Source of the DNA: an uncultured Actinomycetes bacterium
Lineage (GTDB): Bacteria > Actinomycetota > Acidimicrobiia > Acidimicrobiales > RAAP-2
DNA length: 61,614 nt
Assembly (NCBI GenBank): GCA_903874965.1
Contig: CAIQUD010000022.1
Coordinates: 1 to 61,614 of the forward strand
Reading direction: 5' to 3'
Within the stretch, counting starts at the first letter, position 1, and each line of letters opens with the position of its first letter. The notes under the pieces are model-generated. The model was not told the DNA's origin, did no database searches, and worked only from the letters and a program-made list of their open reading frames with translations. This document shows positions 50,002 through 58,747 of the stretch, in pieces. The position numbers were made by a program, and so were the translations under genes.

Positions 50002-50850
50002 GTGCAACTGATTCCTCGATATTCCGATCAACCAGTGATCGAGATTGATGGTGATCCTTCAGACCAACTGGTGCCATTTCTTCGTCAGCGGCGCCGTCTT
50101 GAACAATCACTCTGTTCGTTGAGCCCAAGTGACTGGGCCACGGAAAGTCGATGCGCCGGTTGGAGTGTCAAAGATGTGGTCGCCCACCTGGCATCGGTCA
50201 ACGAGTTTTGGATGCTCTCGATCAGTAGTGGCGTGAGCGGCGAGCCCACTCGGTGGCTCTCGTCGTTTGATCCTGTAGCAACCCCGGAACAAATGGTCGA
50301 ACGAACGAGAGCGACTGAGGCACGTGAGGTGCTGGAACAGTTCTCCGACACCAATGCTCGACTCGTAGCGTTGCTTGAGGGACTCGACGAGTCACAGTGG
50401 TCACTGCTTGCTGAAGCACCTCCAGGCCACCTTCCCATTCGTCTCGTAGTGAGTCACGGCCTTTGGGACTCGTGGATTCATGAACGTGACGTGCTGCTTC
50501 CTCTTGGCAGAGAGCCTGAAGTGGTCGCCGATGAGGTTGCGGCGAGTCTTCGGTATGTCGTTGCGCTCATCGGTGGATTTTCAGTCCTGGCCGGCGCTGT
50601 TCAATCCCGATCGTATGAAGTTGCTGCGATGCATCCAGAGCTTCGGTTTGGGTTGGCATTGAGCGAGAACGCACAGGTGCGTTCACTCGTCGCTGCTTCT
50701 GGTGCACCGAGGCTCGAGGGCGACGCCGTCACCCTGCTCGAAACCCTGAGCTTTCGCGCGCCATTTCCTCGAGGCGTCCCTGCCGCGTGGATCGACCTCT
50801 GCAAGAGCTTTGCGGACGTCTTTGACACCACACTTCACTCCGAGGAGTAG
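50002..50850 (+). CDS. Mycothiol-dependent maleylpyruvate isomerase-like (DinB-fold) protein (282 aa)
   Basis: Second MDMPI-like protein of the window. W-S-V-K-D-V-V-A-H-L-A-S-V-N at about 55-68 supplies the first metal His; S-H-G-L-W-D-S-W-I-H-E-R-D at about 151-163 supplies the others. The C-terminal 100 residues form the extra alpha/beta domain of longer family members. The GTG at 50002 is the first sensible start; no good ribosome site is seen. Substrate unknown. Confidence 0.78.
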   Translation: MQLIPRYSDQPVIEIDGDPSDQLVPFLRQRRRLEQSLCSLSPSDWATESRCAGWSVKDVVAHLASVNEFWMLSISSGVSGEPTRWLSSFDPVATPEQMVERTRATEAREVLEQFSDTNARLVALLEGLDESQWSLLAEAPPGHLPIRLVVSHGLWDSWIHERDVLLPLGREPEVVADEVAASLRYVVALIGGFSVLAGAVQSRSYEVAAMHPELRFGLALSENAQVRSLVAASGAPRLEGDAVTLLETLSFRAPFPRGVPAAWIDLCKSFADVFDTTLHSEE

Positions 50851-51003
50851 GCGCAAACCAACGAGTTGAGGCAACGTGACTTCTCAGTCTTCACCCGCTG
50901 TGACCGCCGGAGGCTTCCCGTCCCTCTAGAATGTGGTTGTTGCTCCAGTTCCGGGGCAACCCCGTTGTGATCCTTCAGACCCAATTCCTTTTAAATGGCG
51001 TCG

Positions 51004-51027
51004 TTGGTTCCTGCTCAGCGGAACCAA
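51004..51027 (+). promoter_or_regulatory. Hairpin in the 5' leader of the DEAD-box gene, adjacent to its ribosome site
   Basis: TTGGTTCC, loop TGCTCAGC, GGAACCAA: a perfect 8-bp stem ending two bases before AAGGAG (51030-51035). A smaller GGGG-CAA-CCCC hairpin lies at 50954-50964 and a TAGAAT -10-like box at about 50925. The leader is about 110 nt, long for this region. Confidence 0.5.
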
Positions 51028-51044
51028 TGAAGGAGTCCAACTAC

Positions 51045-52493
51045 ATGTCCTCACCACTCGATTCGGCCATGCCGTCACCAAATCCCGGTCCATCGTTTGA
51101 AGAACTCGGTGTTCCGAAGGCCCTTTGCGGCGTGCTTGCTCGACAAGGTATTGCCACGCCCTTTCCGATTCAGACCGCAACGCTTCCTGATTCGCTGAGG
51201 GGCAAAGATGTCCTCGGTCGAGGCAGAACTGGTTCTGGAAAGACGCTGGCGTTTGTCCTTCCCCTTCTTGCGAGGCTGTCGCAGTCAAAGAAGGACCGGG
51301 CACCTCGTGCGCCTCGTGCCCTCATTTTGGCACCGACCCGTGAACTTGCTCTTCAAATTCAGGCAACGCTTGATCCGCTGGCGACGGCATTGTCGCTCCG
51401 AACGGTCGCAATCTTCGGCGGGGTCAATCAGAACCCTCAAGTGGCAAAACTTCGTCAAGGCGTTGACATTGTCGTGGCATGCCCAGGTCGGTTGGAAGAC
51501 CTGCTGCAACAGCGTGCATTGGTGCTTGACGCCATTGAAGTCACGGTGCTTGATGAAGCAGACCACATGGCTGATCTTGGATTCCTGCCACCAGTGAAGC
51601 GTCTGATGGATATGACACCGCGAAATGGGCAGCGGATGCTCTTCTCCGCGACGCTCGACAATGGTGTCGAAGTTCTCGTGAAGCGGTATCTCAACAATCC
51701 CATTACCCACAGCGTCGATTCAGAGCAGTCTCCCGTCGCAACCATGGATCACCACGTGCTCCACATCAAGACCGAAGATCGGCTGCCGATCATCGTCGAT
51801 CTCACGTCGGCTCCAGGTCAAACCATGATCTTCACTCGGACGAAGAGTCGAGCAAAGCAACTGACAAAACAACTCAATGCTGCAGGGGTGCCGGCAGTTG
51901 AAATGCACGGCAATCTCTCTCAACCAGCAAGAGTGAAAAATCTCGCAGCCTTCTCTGAAGGACGCGCCGTTGCGATGGTCGCAACCGACATTGCCGCCCG
52001 AGGTATTCATGTTGATGACGTGACGTTGGTGATTCACGCAGATCCCCCGACGGAGCACAAGGCGTATCTCCATCGCTCGGGAAGAACAGCTCGTGCCGGC
52101 AATGAAGGTGCGGTGGCCACGCTCGTCACCGAGTCAGAACGCCGCGAAGTGGCTGCAATGACTCGAAAGGCCGGCATCAAGCCGAAGGTCACCGCCACGA
52201 CGGTTCATCACGAAATCTTGAAGGAATTGGCGCCCGGTGCCCGGATGCTCAGGACTCGCGAGGAAATTGAGATCCTGCTTCCACCAGTGGTCGCTGCAAC
52301 CTCAACGCGAGTTGGGGGCATTGGACCAAATCACGGCCGTCGACGCTCCTCATCGTCAGGTACAGCATCAACATCCAACGCGAACTCGTCACGAGGACGG
52401 GGAACTGGGGGAGCTCGTCGAGGCGGCTCGAAGCCAGCGGCGACGAAGTCGGGATCGTCGCAATCTCGGAGGCCTTCGGGGAACAATCGGTAG
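51045..52493 (+). CDS. DEAD-box ATP-dependent RNA helicase (482 aa)
   Basis: All helicase motifs are present: Q-motif (F18, Gln43), motif I G-R-T-G-S-G-K-T at 60-67, P-T-R-E-L, G-G, D-E-A-D at about 170, S-A-T, and the C-terminal H-R-S-G-R-T-A-R. A basic Ser/Gly/Arg-rich tail of about 60 residues likely binds RNA. The family remodels rRNA and mRNA structure, and actinobacterial members are often cold-inducible. The ATG at 51045 is 9 bases after AAGGAG; an in-frame ATG at 51027 would place the ribosome site inside the gene. Confidence 0.93.
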   Translation: MSSPLDSAMPSPNPGPSFEELGVPKALCGVLARQGIATPFPIQTATLPDSLRGKDVLGRGRTGSGKTLAFVLPLLARLSQSKKDRAPRAPRALILAPTRELALQIQATLDPLATALSLRTVAIFGGVNQNPQVAKLRQGVDIVVACPGRLEDLLQQRALVLDAIEVTVLDEADHMADLGFLPPVKRLMDMTPRNGQRMLFSATLDNGVEVLVKRYLNNPITHSVDSEQSPVATMDHHVLHIKTEDRLPIIVDLTSAPGQTMIFTRTKSRAKQLTKQLNAAGVPAVEMHGNLSQPARVKNLAAFSEGRAVAMVATDIAARGIHVDDVTLVIHADPPTEHKAYLHRSGRTARAGNEGAVATLVTESERREVAAMTRKAGIKPKVTATTVHHEILKELAPGARMLRTREEIEILLPPVVAATSTRVGGIGPNHGRRRSSSSGTASTSNANSSRGRGTGGARRGGSKPAATKSGSSQSRRPSGNNR

Positions 52494-52524
52494 TCACCGT
52501 TGTTCGTTGTGGTACGAAACATCC

Positions 52525-52914
52525 ATGAATAAGTCCCCTACACCAGGCGAAACGCCGAGCGAACTCATTGACGCAAGGATTCTTGAGCTCGACGACTGGC
52601 GTGGCGAGGTGCTCGCGAAACTTCGAGCAGTGATCAAGAAGGCCGTCCCTGACATCCAAGAAGAGTGGAAGTGGAACGTTCCTGTTTGGTCACATCATGG
52701 ACTCATCTGCACCGGTGAGAGTTACAAGAAAGTCGTGAAGTTGACGTTTGCCAAGGGAGCGTCGTTGGAAGATCCTTCCGGCCTGTTCAATTCCAGCTTG
52801 GAAGGAAAAGTCCGACGCGCCATCGACTTTCCTGAAGGCTGCACAATTGACGAGCGTGCGCTTCAGGAGCTCATTCGAGCAGGGGCGAAACTGAACGCTG
52901 CAAACAGCAAGTAA
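52525..52914 (+). CDS. DUF1801 (YdhG-like) protein (129 aa)
   Basis: DUF1801-type alpha/beta protein with the repeated pattern L-A-K-L-R-A-V-I-K-K-A-V-P-D at about 28-41, E-E-W-K-W-N-V-P-V-W at about 45-54 and K-L-T-F-A-K-G near 72-78. No known reaction. ATG at 52525; the frame runs much further upstream inside the helicase gene but only this part has family character. A small UUCG-loop hairpin (AACGGCGC-TTCG-GTGCACCGTT, 52913-52934) sits at the stop and may terminate transcription. Confidence 0.82.
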   Translation: MNKSPTPGETPSELIDARILELDDWRGEVLAKLRAVIKKAVPDIQEEWKWNVPVWSHHGLICTGESYKKVVKLTFAKGASLEDPSGLFNSSLEGKVRRAIDFPEGCTIDERALQELIRAGAKLNAANSK

Positions 52915-53010
52915 CGGCGCTTCGGTGCACCGTTCCTCGCAGAGGTGGAGCTCAGATCCCCTCGCCGCGGTCGAGGAGGCCTGAGTTTCGCCAATGCGAC
53001 GCTTGAAAGT

Positions 53011-53283
53011 TCAGTCCCCGGTCGAGGGATCAATCATTGAACTAATGCGAGTCACCTTGTTGGCTGGGAATCCACCACATCGGGCGTGTTCAAACACGAT
53101 GTCTTCGTCCGGTGCCACGTAGACGCAGTAGAGCTTGTCTTCCGTCACGTAGCTGTGGAGCCAGTGAATCTCAGGGCCAAGGTTGCAGATGACCTGGTTG
53201 GACTTCTCGCTAATTGCTTGAAGTTCCTCCGGTGTCAGGTTTCCAGCCCCAGGGACTTCACGCTCAATCAAAAATTTCGGCAT
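53011..53283 (-). CDS. DUF4242 protein, SCO4226-like (possible nickel-binding ferredoxin-like fold, 90 aa)
   Basis: M-P-K-F-L-I-E-R-E-V-P-G-A-G at the start, L-x-P-E-E-L, W-x-H-S-Y-V-T at about 41-47, and D-K-L-Y-C-V-Y-V-A-P-D-E at about 49-60 are the DUF4242 signature. The Streptomyces homologue SCO4226 is a nickel-binding ferredoxin-like protein. GAGAGGAAG precedes the ATG. It diverges from a TetR gene, and a perfect inverted repeat lies between them. Confidence 0.85.
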   Translation of the reverse strand: MPKFLIEREVPGAGNLTPEELQAISEKSNQVICNLGPEIHWLHSYVTEDKLYCVYVAPDEDIVFEHARCGGFPANKVTRISSMIDPSTGD

Positions 53284-53312
53284 AGCTTCCTCTCTGTCCA
53301 GTGGTACCGTAC

Positions 53313-53329
53313 TAAGAGTACTTCTCTTA
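53313..53329. promoter_or_regulatory. TetR-type operator candidate between DUF4242 and tetR
   Basis: TAAGAG-TACTT-CTCTTA is a perfect 6-5-6 inverted repeat, extended imperfectly to GTAC...GTAC on the flanks. It sits 30 bases from the DUF4242 start and 21 bases from the TetR start, ideal for repression of both. Confidence 0.65.
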
Positions 53330-53349
53330 CATACGGCTGGTACGCAATT

Positions 53350-53976
53350 ATGGATACTTTTGGTATGAATGTCAAGCGCAAACTCGACAAGCGCCTCGCG
53401 CAGGGCGAAGTAACGCGTGCTGCCTTGGTCGCTTCCGCCCGTGAATTGTTCGGTGAATATGGCTTTGCGGAGACCTCAATGGACGAGATTGTCCTGCAGG
53501 CTGGAGTGACCAAGGGCGCGCTCTACCACCACTTTCAAGGAAAAGAAGACTTGTTTCGGGAAGTCTTCGAGCAGGTGCAGCATGAAGTTTCCGACAAAGC
53601 GGTAGCGGAGTTTCTTGGACCTGATTCATGGGTAGCGCTCGTAAATGGGTGTGACCTTTGGCTTCGTGCCCACCTCGACGATTCCGTTCGTCGGATCTTG
53701 CTCCAGGATGCTCGAGCAGTACTTGGAGCTGATGAAGTTCGAATCGTTGAGAACAAATATGGAGCGGTTGCGCTCCGTGGTGCACTTCGCAAAGCCATCC
53801 ATGCTGGTGTTCTTGAGCGACAACCACTTCGGCCCTTGGCGCTCCTGCTCATGGGTGCGCTCAGCGAAGGTTGTTATTACATCGCGGACGCGCCTGATGT
53901 TGAAGTGGCACGCCGGGAAGTTGTGGAGCTGATTACGAAGATGCTGTCAGCATTTCGACCGATTGGGTCCGCTTGA
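53350..53976 (+). CDS. TetR/AcrR-family regulator (208 aa)
   Basis: The N-terminal HTH (about 18-65) has A-R-E-L-F-G-E-Y-G-F-A-E-T-S-M-D-E-I, A-G-V-T-K-G-A-L-Y-H-H-F and K-E-D-L-F; the C-terminal ligand-binding bundle is specific to this protein. The start is ATG 53350 or ATG 53365, neither with a good ribosome site. It is expected to repress itself and the divergent DUF4242 gene through the palindrome between them. Confidence 0.92.
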   Translation: MDTFGMNVKRKLDKRLAQGEVTRAALVASARELFGEYGFAETSMDEIVLQAGVTKGALYHHFQGKEDLFREVFEQVQHEVSDKAVAEFLGPDSWVALVNGCDLWLRAHLDDSVRRILLQDARAVLGADEVRIVENKYGAVALRGALRKAIHAGVLERQPLRPLALLLMGALSEGCYYIADAPDVEVARREVVELITKMLSAFRPIGSA

Positions 53977-54063
53977 GGATTCACGACGCTTCTCGGCCTC
54001 GTGGGTAAACCTGAAGAGCTGCTGTCATACTCTTCAGCAACCGACAACTCCGGAGGTTCGACC

Positions 54064-55020
54064 ATGGCCAGAAGTATTCACCGAAGGTTTCCGTCGAGCG
54101 CAGTGGTTGCACTGTTGGCGGTCGTTGGGACAATGACTTGTTGGTCCGCCGCATGGTCCTCAGCGGCCACCAATACCTCGAGAGCTGTCGCATCGGTCAA
54201 TTGGACGGCGTCAATCTCGAAGCCCGTTGACCCAACGGCGATTCCGCTTGGTGATGGCCATGTCTCGTCAAAACCAAAGATCAATTACGTCGACTCCTGT
54301 GTTACAAAATTCTCTAATCAGGCTGGCGGAGCTTTTCGCGTGGGTCCATGGATCAACCTCACGAAGAAGACCTGGAACTCCGTGACGAAGGTGGCCGTTG
54401 TCGGATCCGTTCGTTGGTCAAGTGCCAGCTTTACTGTCGCGACCAACGGGACTCGACGATTGGTCACGACCAACGATCTGCCAACTGATCACACGACCGG
54501 GATCTTTCCTGTTGGTTCGACCGACCCGGCATTCAATTACGACCGAAACCCAAACTCCATTAAGGCGCAATCCTTTTCGTGGTCACTTCCATTGAGCCCC
54601 GTCGCAGCGAAGACGCCACGATGCCTTGGCCTTGGTCTAATTGGGGTACTCAACGACGGTGTGGTGCTGTTCGATGCGCTCGACGGAGAAGGTCGCGATG
54701 CGGGTGCCCATGAGACCCTCGATTCCTACGGTGGACACCCCCAACAGAGCGAGATCTACCATCACCACGCGGTTCCGAACCAGGTGATTGCCGGAGCCAC
54801 TGCCAGTTCAACACTGGTTGGTTACGCAACCGATGGCTATGGGATCTTTGTCGAGCGGTCGGCTAATGGTGCACTTCTCACCAATGCCCAGCTTGATGTG
54901 TGCCATGGCCGGACCTCAAAGGTGCTGTGGAATGGAACGGTGCAGTCCGTTTACCACTACGACGCAACCATGGAATATCCCTACACGCTTGGCTGCTTTC
55001 ACGGGTCGAACAACGCTTAG
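54064..55020 (+). CDS. Secreted YHYH-domain protein (318 aa)
   Basis: A signal peptide covers about residues 1-35 (M-A-R-S-I-H-R-R, hydrophobic core, A-W-S-S-A-A). The mature part has E-I-Y-H-H-H-A-V-P near 236-244 and Y-H-Y-D-A-T-M-E-Y-P-Y-T-L-G-C near 298-312, the defining motif of YHYH proteins, an uncharacterised extracellular family. Cysteines 78, 196, 281 and 312 may form disulfides, consistent with the VKOR system elsewhere in the window. GGAGG lies 6 bases before the ATG. Confidence 0.83.
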   Translation: MARSIHRRFPSSAVVALLAVVGTMTCWSAAWSSAATNTSRAVASVNWTASISKPVDPTAIPLGDGHVSSKPKINYVDSCVTKFSNQAGGAFRVGPWINLTKKTWNSVTKVAVVGSVRWSSASFTVATNGTRRLVTTNDLPTDHTTGIFPVGSTDPAFNYDRNPNSIKAQSFSWSLPLSPVAAKTPRCLGLGLIGVLNDGVVLFDALDGEGRDAGAHETLDSYGGHPQQSEIYHHHAVPNQVIAGATASSTLVGYATDGYGIFVERSANGALLTNAQLDVCHGRTSKVLWNGTVQSVYHYDATMEYPYTLGCFHGSNNA

Positions 55021-55179
55021 GAACTTGCAACACCAAACCTGAAAGCCCTGTGCGTTCCCCGATCTCTTCACGAACGAAAAGATCTCCCATGGGAGCAGTG
55101 GCATCACTCGACAAGTCGGATCTTCGCTCGTAAGTTGTACTTGCGTGGCGGACTGGCCACCGAGAGAGGGAGGGTGGTC

Positions 55180-55665
55180 ATGGGTATCCGAATCATCAGC
55201 GGGGGGCTCCTCATTGCGGGAACCATCGCACCGATTTCCTTCATCGCCGCACCTGCGGCAAGTGCTTCACCGAGTTGTGGAGCTATTTCATCCTCAGTTG
55301 TGCAATCAACGCTTGGGTTGAAGGTCAAGAGTCCAACCAGCAAGAGTGGGTCAAACTCGTACTACGGCTTCAATGAAAAGACCTTGACGTGCAAGTACGT
55401 CGGCTCCAAAGCAACGGTGTACCTGGCGTTTGGAACGCCTGCGACGAGTGCGAATTTCTCGAAGTTCAAAGCGTCACTTGGCGGCTTGGCGGTTCCAGGA
55501 CTTGGAAGTGCCGCATTCAAGACGGTTTCCTATGACAGCCAACACAAGGAATACTTCGAACTCGCTGCTCTCGTTACCGGGAAGGCAATCATCACGGTGA
55601 ATGCACCGAACGTGACGTCGGCTGGGGAAGTGGCACTCATGAAGAAGGCCATCGCTGCCGCATAG
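55180..55665 (+). CDS. Secreted hypothetical protein (161 aa)
   Basis: A signal peptide (about 1-29, ending A-P-A-A-S-A-S) is followed by a small domain with two cysteines (near residues 33 and 71), Ser/Thr/Gly-rich strands and a C-terminal helix. The pattern resembles actinobacterial secreted DUF3558-like or sensor-domain proteins, but I cannot assign it. GAGGGAGGG precedes the ATG. It follows the YHYH gene by 159 bases on the same strand. Confidence 0.68.
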   Translation: MGIRIISGGLLIAGTIAPISFIAAPAASASPSCGAISSSVVQSTLGLKVKSPTSKSGSNSYYGFNEKTLTCKYVGSKATVYLAFGTPATSANFSKFKASLGGLAVPGLGSAAFKTVSYDSQHKEYFELAALVTGKAIITVNAPNVTSAGEVALMKKAIAAA

Positions 55666-55784
55666 CGATGGGTTGAGCACCTCGACATTGTCGCGGGCTT
55701 CTTGCAACGAGCGCAGTGACGAAGGTCCTCGCCTCCTCGACACGACGTTGCGTTCACGAGTGACAGCACCGACGGCGTGCCTGG

Positions 55785-56546
55785 TTACTGCATGAGGGCG
55801 AAGATCGCTCCACCTGGATCGGCAATGACGGCGAGTCGTCCATACGGCGTGTCGTCTGGCCCCGACATCACCGTTCCGCCATACGCCTTCACTGCTTCGA
55901 CGGCGTCATCGCAACTCGTGACGCCGAAGTAGATCAGCCAATGTGGAAAGGAACCCTCACTCTGATTCACGGTGTCATTGAGGCCAGCAAATTGCGCCTC
56001 GCCCTCATTCGCTGTTGCGTAACGGAATTCATCGGAGTCGCTCATCATCGAGGTGGTCCAACCGAAGGCAACTTCGTAGAAGGTCTTCGCGTTGGCGAAG
56101 CCAGGAGTGTGCAGTTCAAACCACCGAGCTGCTCCAGGCTCATCAATTGCTCCAAATCCGGAGAAGTCTTTGGGTTGCCAAACGCCGGCAAGTGCACCGC
56201 TCGTATCAACGAAAACTCCCATGGCGCCTAGCGTTCCAACATCTATGGCCCCACTCACCATCGTTCCGCCAGTAGCGGTGACCTTCTCGAGACTCGCCGC
56301 AGCGTCTTCAACCGCGAGGTAGGGCTTCCACGCTGACGGCATTTGCCCGGCAGACATGTCAGACATTCCGCCGGCGACCGGTACGTCGTCATTGAAGAAC
56401 ATGAAGTAGCCGTGGAATTCAGGGTCGCCTTCTCTTGCCTCCCAACCAAGGACAGCCGCGTAAAACGAGCTGGCAACTGCGACATCTGGGGTCGTGAGGT
56501 CGACCCAGCAAAATTGTGAGAAAGGAGTTGAGGAAATCTTTGTCAT
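55785..56546 (-). CDS. Two-domain VOC (glyoxalase-like) protein (253 aa)
   Basis: Two tandem vicinal-oxygen-chelate modules: the first starts with F-C-W-V-D-L-T-T-P-D and F-Y-A-A-V-L-G-W, the second near 139 with A-A-R-W-F-E-L-H-T-P and F-Y-E-V-A-F-G-W, ending in V-I-A-D-P-G-G-A-I-F-A-L. This is the layout of the 27 kDa antigen CFP30B-type VOC proteins of actinobacteria. Activity (isomerase, dioxygenase or binding) unknown. Start ATG 56546; the longer frame to 56690 lacks homology. Confidence 0.87.
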   Translation of the reverse strand: MTKISSTPFSQFCWVDLTTPDVAVASSFYAAVLGWEAREGDPEFHGYFMFFNDDVPVAGGMSDMSAGQMPSAWKPYLAVEDAAASLEKVTATGGTMVSGAIDVGTLGAMGVFVDTSGALAGVWQPKDFSGFGAIDEPGAARWFELHTPGFANAKTFYEVAFGWTTSMMSDSDEFRYATANEGEAQFAGLNDTVNQSEGSFPHWLIYFGVTSCDDAVEAVKAYGGTVMSGPDDTPYGRLAVIADPGGAIFALMQ

Positions 56547-56738
56547 AGCCCGTCCCTGGTCGTCTTGCGGCTGAATGTAGTGGATCGTACTGAAACGTTC
56601 TTGTGACAGTTGGGCTCGGTCGGCGAAATAGGTACGTTGAAATTTGTTGCAGAACCCCCTCTTGTCGGTGGCTCTCGATAACTGAAGCAACTCCGGGTGA
56701 ATGAGTATCTGACCCCTTGGTCATGTATTATTGCTCAC

Positions 56739-57530
56739 ATGTGGGACCAAACCTTCGACGTCGAAGGCGTTTCCGTCCATCAAGCAGGTGAAGGCCCTTC
56801 GCTCGTCCTTCTCCACGCAAATGGAGGTGATGCCAACGATTTCGCTTCGATCGTTGAACACTTGGCTCGGACCCACAGGGTCTTCGGTATTGATTGGCCA
56901 GGCTGGGGTCAAAGTCAGGCCAATGAGGACCTGACTGCTCTTGGGTATGCAGCCCTACTTCCTCAAATCTTGGACCAGCTTCCAGGTGGACCCTTCACGC
57001 TGTTGGGTAATTCCGTTGGAGGGTTCGCCGCGATCAGAACTGCTGCAGATCGTCCTGATCTCGTTCGTTCACTGGTGCTCGTTGATCCGGGGGGCTTCAC
57101 GCCGAACTGGTTTGGTACACGGATGGCATGTCGGCTCATTGGCTCAACGTTCTTTGCACCGTGGATGATGCGCGTGTTGCCTCATCTCTATCTTCACCGG
57201 AGAACCCAAGCGGTGAAGGCAATCCTCGCCCATGCGAAGCAACTGTCGTACAACGAAGCGAGTGTTCAGAGCTTCAGTTCAATTTGGAGATCCTTTGCTG
57301 TAAGAGACCACGACGCTCGTGTTGCCGCAGCAATGATCACGGTTCCGACCCTCCTCATCTGGGGACGAAGTGACCCGGTTCTGCCGTGGGTTGTTGATGG
57401 GCGTCGAGCGCGGCGAGCACTGCCGCACGCAGAGGTTGTTCGATTTGCCTGCGGGCACCAAGCCTTTGCGGAGATGCCCGAAGCGTTCCTCATCGAGCTC
57501 GGGGCGTTTCTTTCGAGGTCGGCGCGGTGA
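56739..57530 (+). CDS. Alpha/beta hydrolase (263 aa)
   Basis: Alpha/beta-hydrolase fold with oxyanion loop L-L-H-A-N-G-G-D at about 24-31, nucleophile Ser in G-N-S-V-G-G at about 93-98, acid in W-G-R-S-D-P-V and catalytic His in C-G-H-Q-A-F near the C-terminus. Closest in layout to meta-cleavage hydrolases/haloperoxidase-like esterases. TATTAT ends 7 bases before the ATG and no ribosome site is seen, suggesting a leaderless mRNA. Divergent from the VOC gene. Confidence 0.88.
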   Translation: MWDQTFDVEGVSVHQAGEGPSLVLLHANGGDANDFASIVEHLARTHRVFGIDWPGWGQSQANEDLTALGYAALLPQILDQLPGGPFTLLGNSVGGFAAIRTAADRPDLVRSLVLVDPGGFTPNWFGTRMACRLIGSTFFAPWMMRVLPHLYLHRRTQAVKAILAHAKQLSYNEASVQSFSSIWRSFAVRDHDARVAAAMITVPTLLIWGRSDPVLPWVVDGRRARRALPHAEVVRFACGHQAFAEMPEAFLIELGAFLSRSAR

Positions 57531-57593
57531 CTTCGCAAGAGGGAAGTTGGAATGAACGACCAATGAGCGGTCAATCATGAGACCGATTCACCG

Positions 57594-58178
57594 ATGACAA
57601 TTCCTGTCCAGCGACGCGGTCCAGGAAGCCAGGCGGGCGAGCTCCATCCAACGCATCGAGAACTGCTCAATGCAGCAATGCGCGTTGCCGCGCGAGAGGG
57701 TCTTGGTGGGCTGAGTGTGAGCGGAGTCACCCGAGAAGCTGGTGTTGCCAAGGGCACGTTCTATTTGCACTTTGCCGACCGAGATGCCTTGCTTGTTCGA
57801 CTGCATCAGCAGTTCCACGACGAGCTCTTTAGGGACATCGTCGCAAGAACCGCGTCATGTGAGCCTGGATATGAACGGACGACAGCTCGAATCTCCGAGT
57901 TCCTCGATGGCTGCCGGCGACAAGAAGCGGTGCGAGCGATCTTGCTGCAAGCGAGGAGTCATCCAGCGATCTCGAGCGAAGTTGCGAGGAGAAACAATGA
58001 AGCAGCCACACTCCTTCAGGGTGACCTCGTTGGCATTACTGAGCACCCAGTAGAGACGGCGATCCTTCTCGTCGCGGCAACTGCTGAGGTTGCGCTCAAC
58101 GAATTGGAAGCCAAAAGAGAGCTTCCGTCCCTTCGGGCCGCGTTGTTCGCAATGATTCCCCAACGGCCCATTTCGTGA
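57594..58178 (+). CDS. TetR/AcrR-family regulator (194 aa)
   Basis: HTH at about 22-67: L-L-N-A-A-M-R-V-A-A-R-E-G, L-S-V-S-G-V-T-R-E-A-G-V-A-K-G-T-F-Y-L-H-F-A-D-R-D-A-L. The effector domain is unassigned. It follows the alpha/beta hydrolase on the same strand after 63 bases and may regulate it. No clear palindrome was found immediately upstream. Confidence 0.9.
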   Translation: MTIPVQRRGPGSQAGELHPTHRELLNAAMRVAAREGLGGLSVSGVTREAGVAKGTFYLHFADRDALLVRLHQQFHDELFRDIVARTASCEPGYERTTARISEFLDGCRRQEAVRAILLQARSHPAISSEVARRNNEAATLLQGDLVGITEHPVETAILLVAATAEVALNELEAKRELPSLRAALFAMIPQRPIS

Positions 58179-58275
58179 GTGGCCTCGACTCGTAGCAGCA
58201 GTCGGTCAAAAGGATTAAGCGTCAGGCGAAGATTCAGCGAGACGGCGCTGACCGAGGTAAGGGGAAGAGAGGGCG

Positions 58276-58590
58276 TTAACGCTCTGGCGGCGAGTGCACG
58301 ATGACAATGGAGTGTGTCGTTGTTGCAGCGTGGCGGAACTTCGCGAGTTCTCTGTACTCAGGTGAGTTCCACCAACTGAGACACTGCTCTTCAGAATCAA
58401 ATTTGATGATGACCGTTCTTCCCATTGAGCGTTCGCCCTCAAGGACCGTTGGAGCATCGTCATAGGTGATGAATTGGCCACCGAAATTCCGAAGGATGGG
58501 GAAGAACCCCTTCTCGTAGATCCGATATCCATCAGGGTCATTGACCGTGAAGTGAGCGACGAAGTGAACTGGTGAAAGTTTGTCAGCCAT
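58276..58590 (-). CDS. DUF1330 protein (104 aa)
   Basis: Ferredoxin-like alpha/beta (dimeric barrel) protein with the DUF1330 pattern: F-T-V-N-D-P-D-G-Y near the start, G-G-Q-F-I-T-Y-D-D, V-L-E-G-E-R, V-I-I-K-F-D-S-E-E-Q-C-L-S-W-W-N-S-P-E-Y. Function unknown. AAAGG is 5 bases before the ATG at 58590; another ATG at 58611 is possible. Confidence 0.88.
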   Translation of the reverse strand: MADKLSPVHFVAHFTVNDPDGYRIYEKGFFPILRNFGGQFITYDDAPTVLEGERSMGRTVIIKFDSEEQCLSWWNSPEYRELAKFRHAATTTHSIVIVHSPPER

Positions 58591-58697
58591 GTTGACCTTT
58601 GCGTCGTTCATTAGAACCGGGCGGTAAACGATCCACTGTCGGTAAGCCGGTTGTCGATATCAACCAGGTGCTTCGACGGAAACCTCGAGGTTGGTGT

Positions 58698-58734
58698 CAA
58701 CCACTCCAGAGACCTAGAGCCTCTGGAGTGGTTG
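58698..58734 (-). terminator. Strong hairpin downstream of the SHOCT-domain gene
   Basis: CAACCACTCCAGAG pairs perfectly with CTCTGGAGTGGTTG (14 bp) around a 9-base loop, 13 bases beyond the stop codon of the gene at 58748-59143 reading leftwards. No T-run. Confidence 0.8.
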
Positions 58735-58747
58735 CAGCAACGAACTA

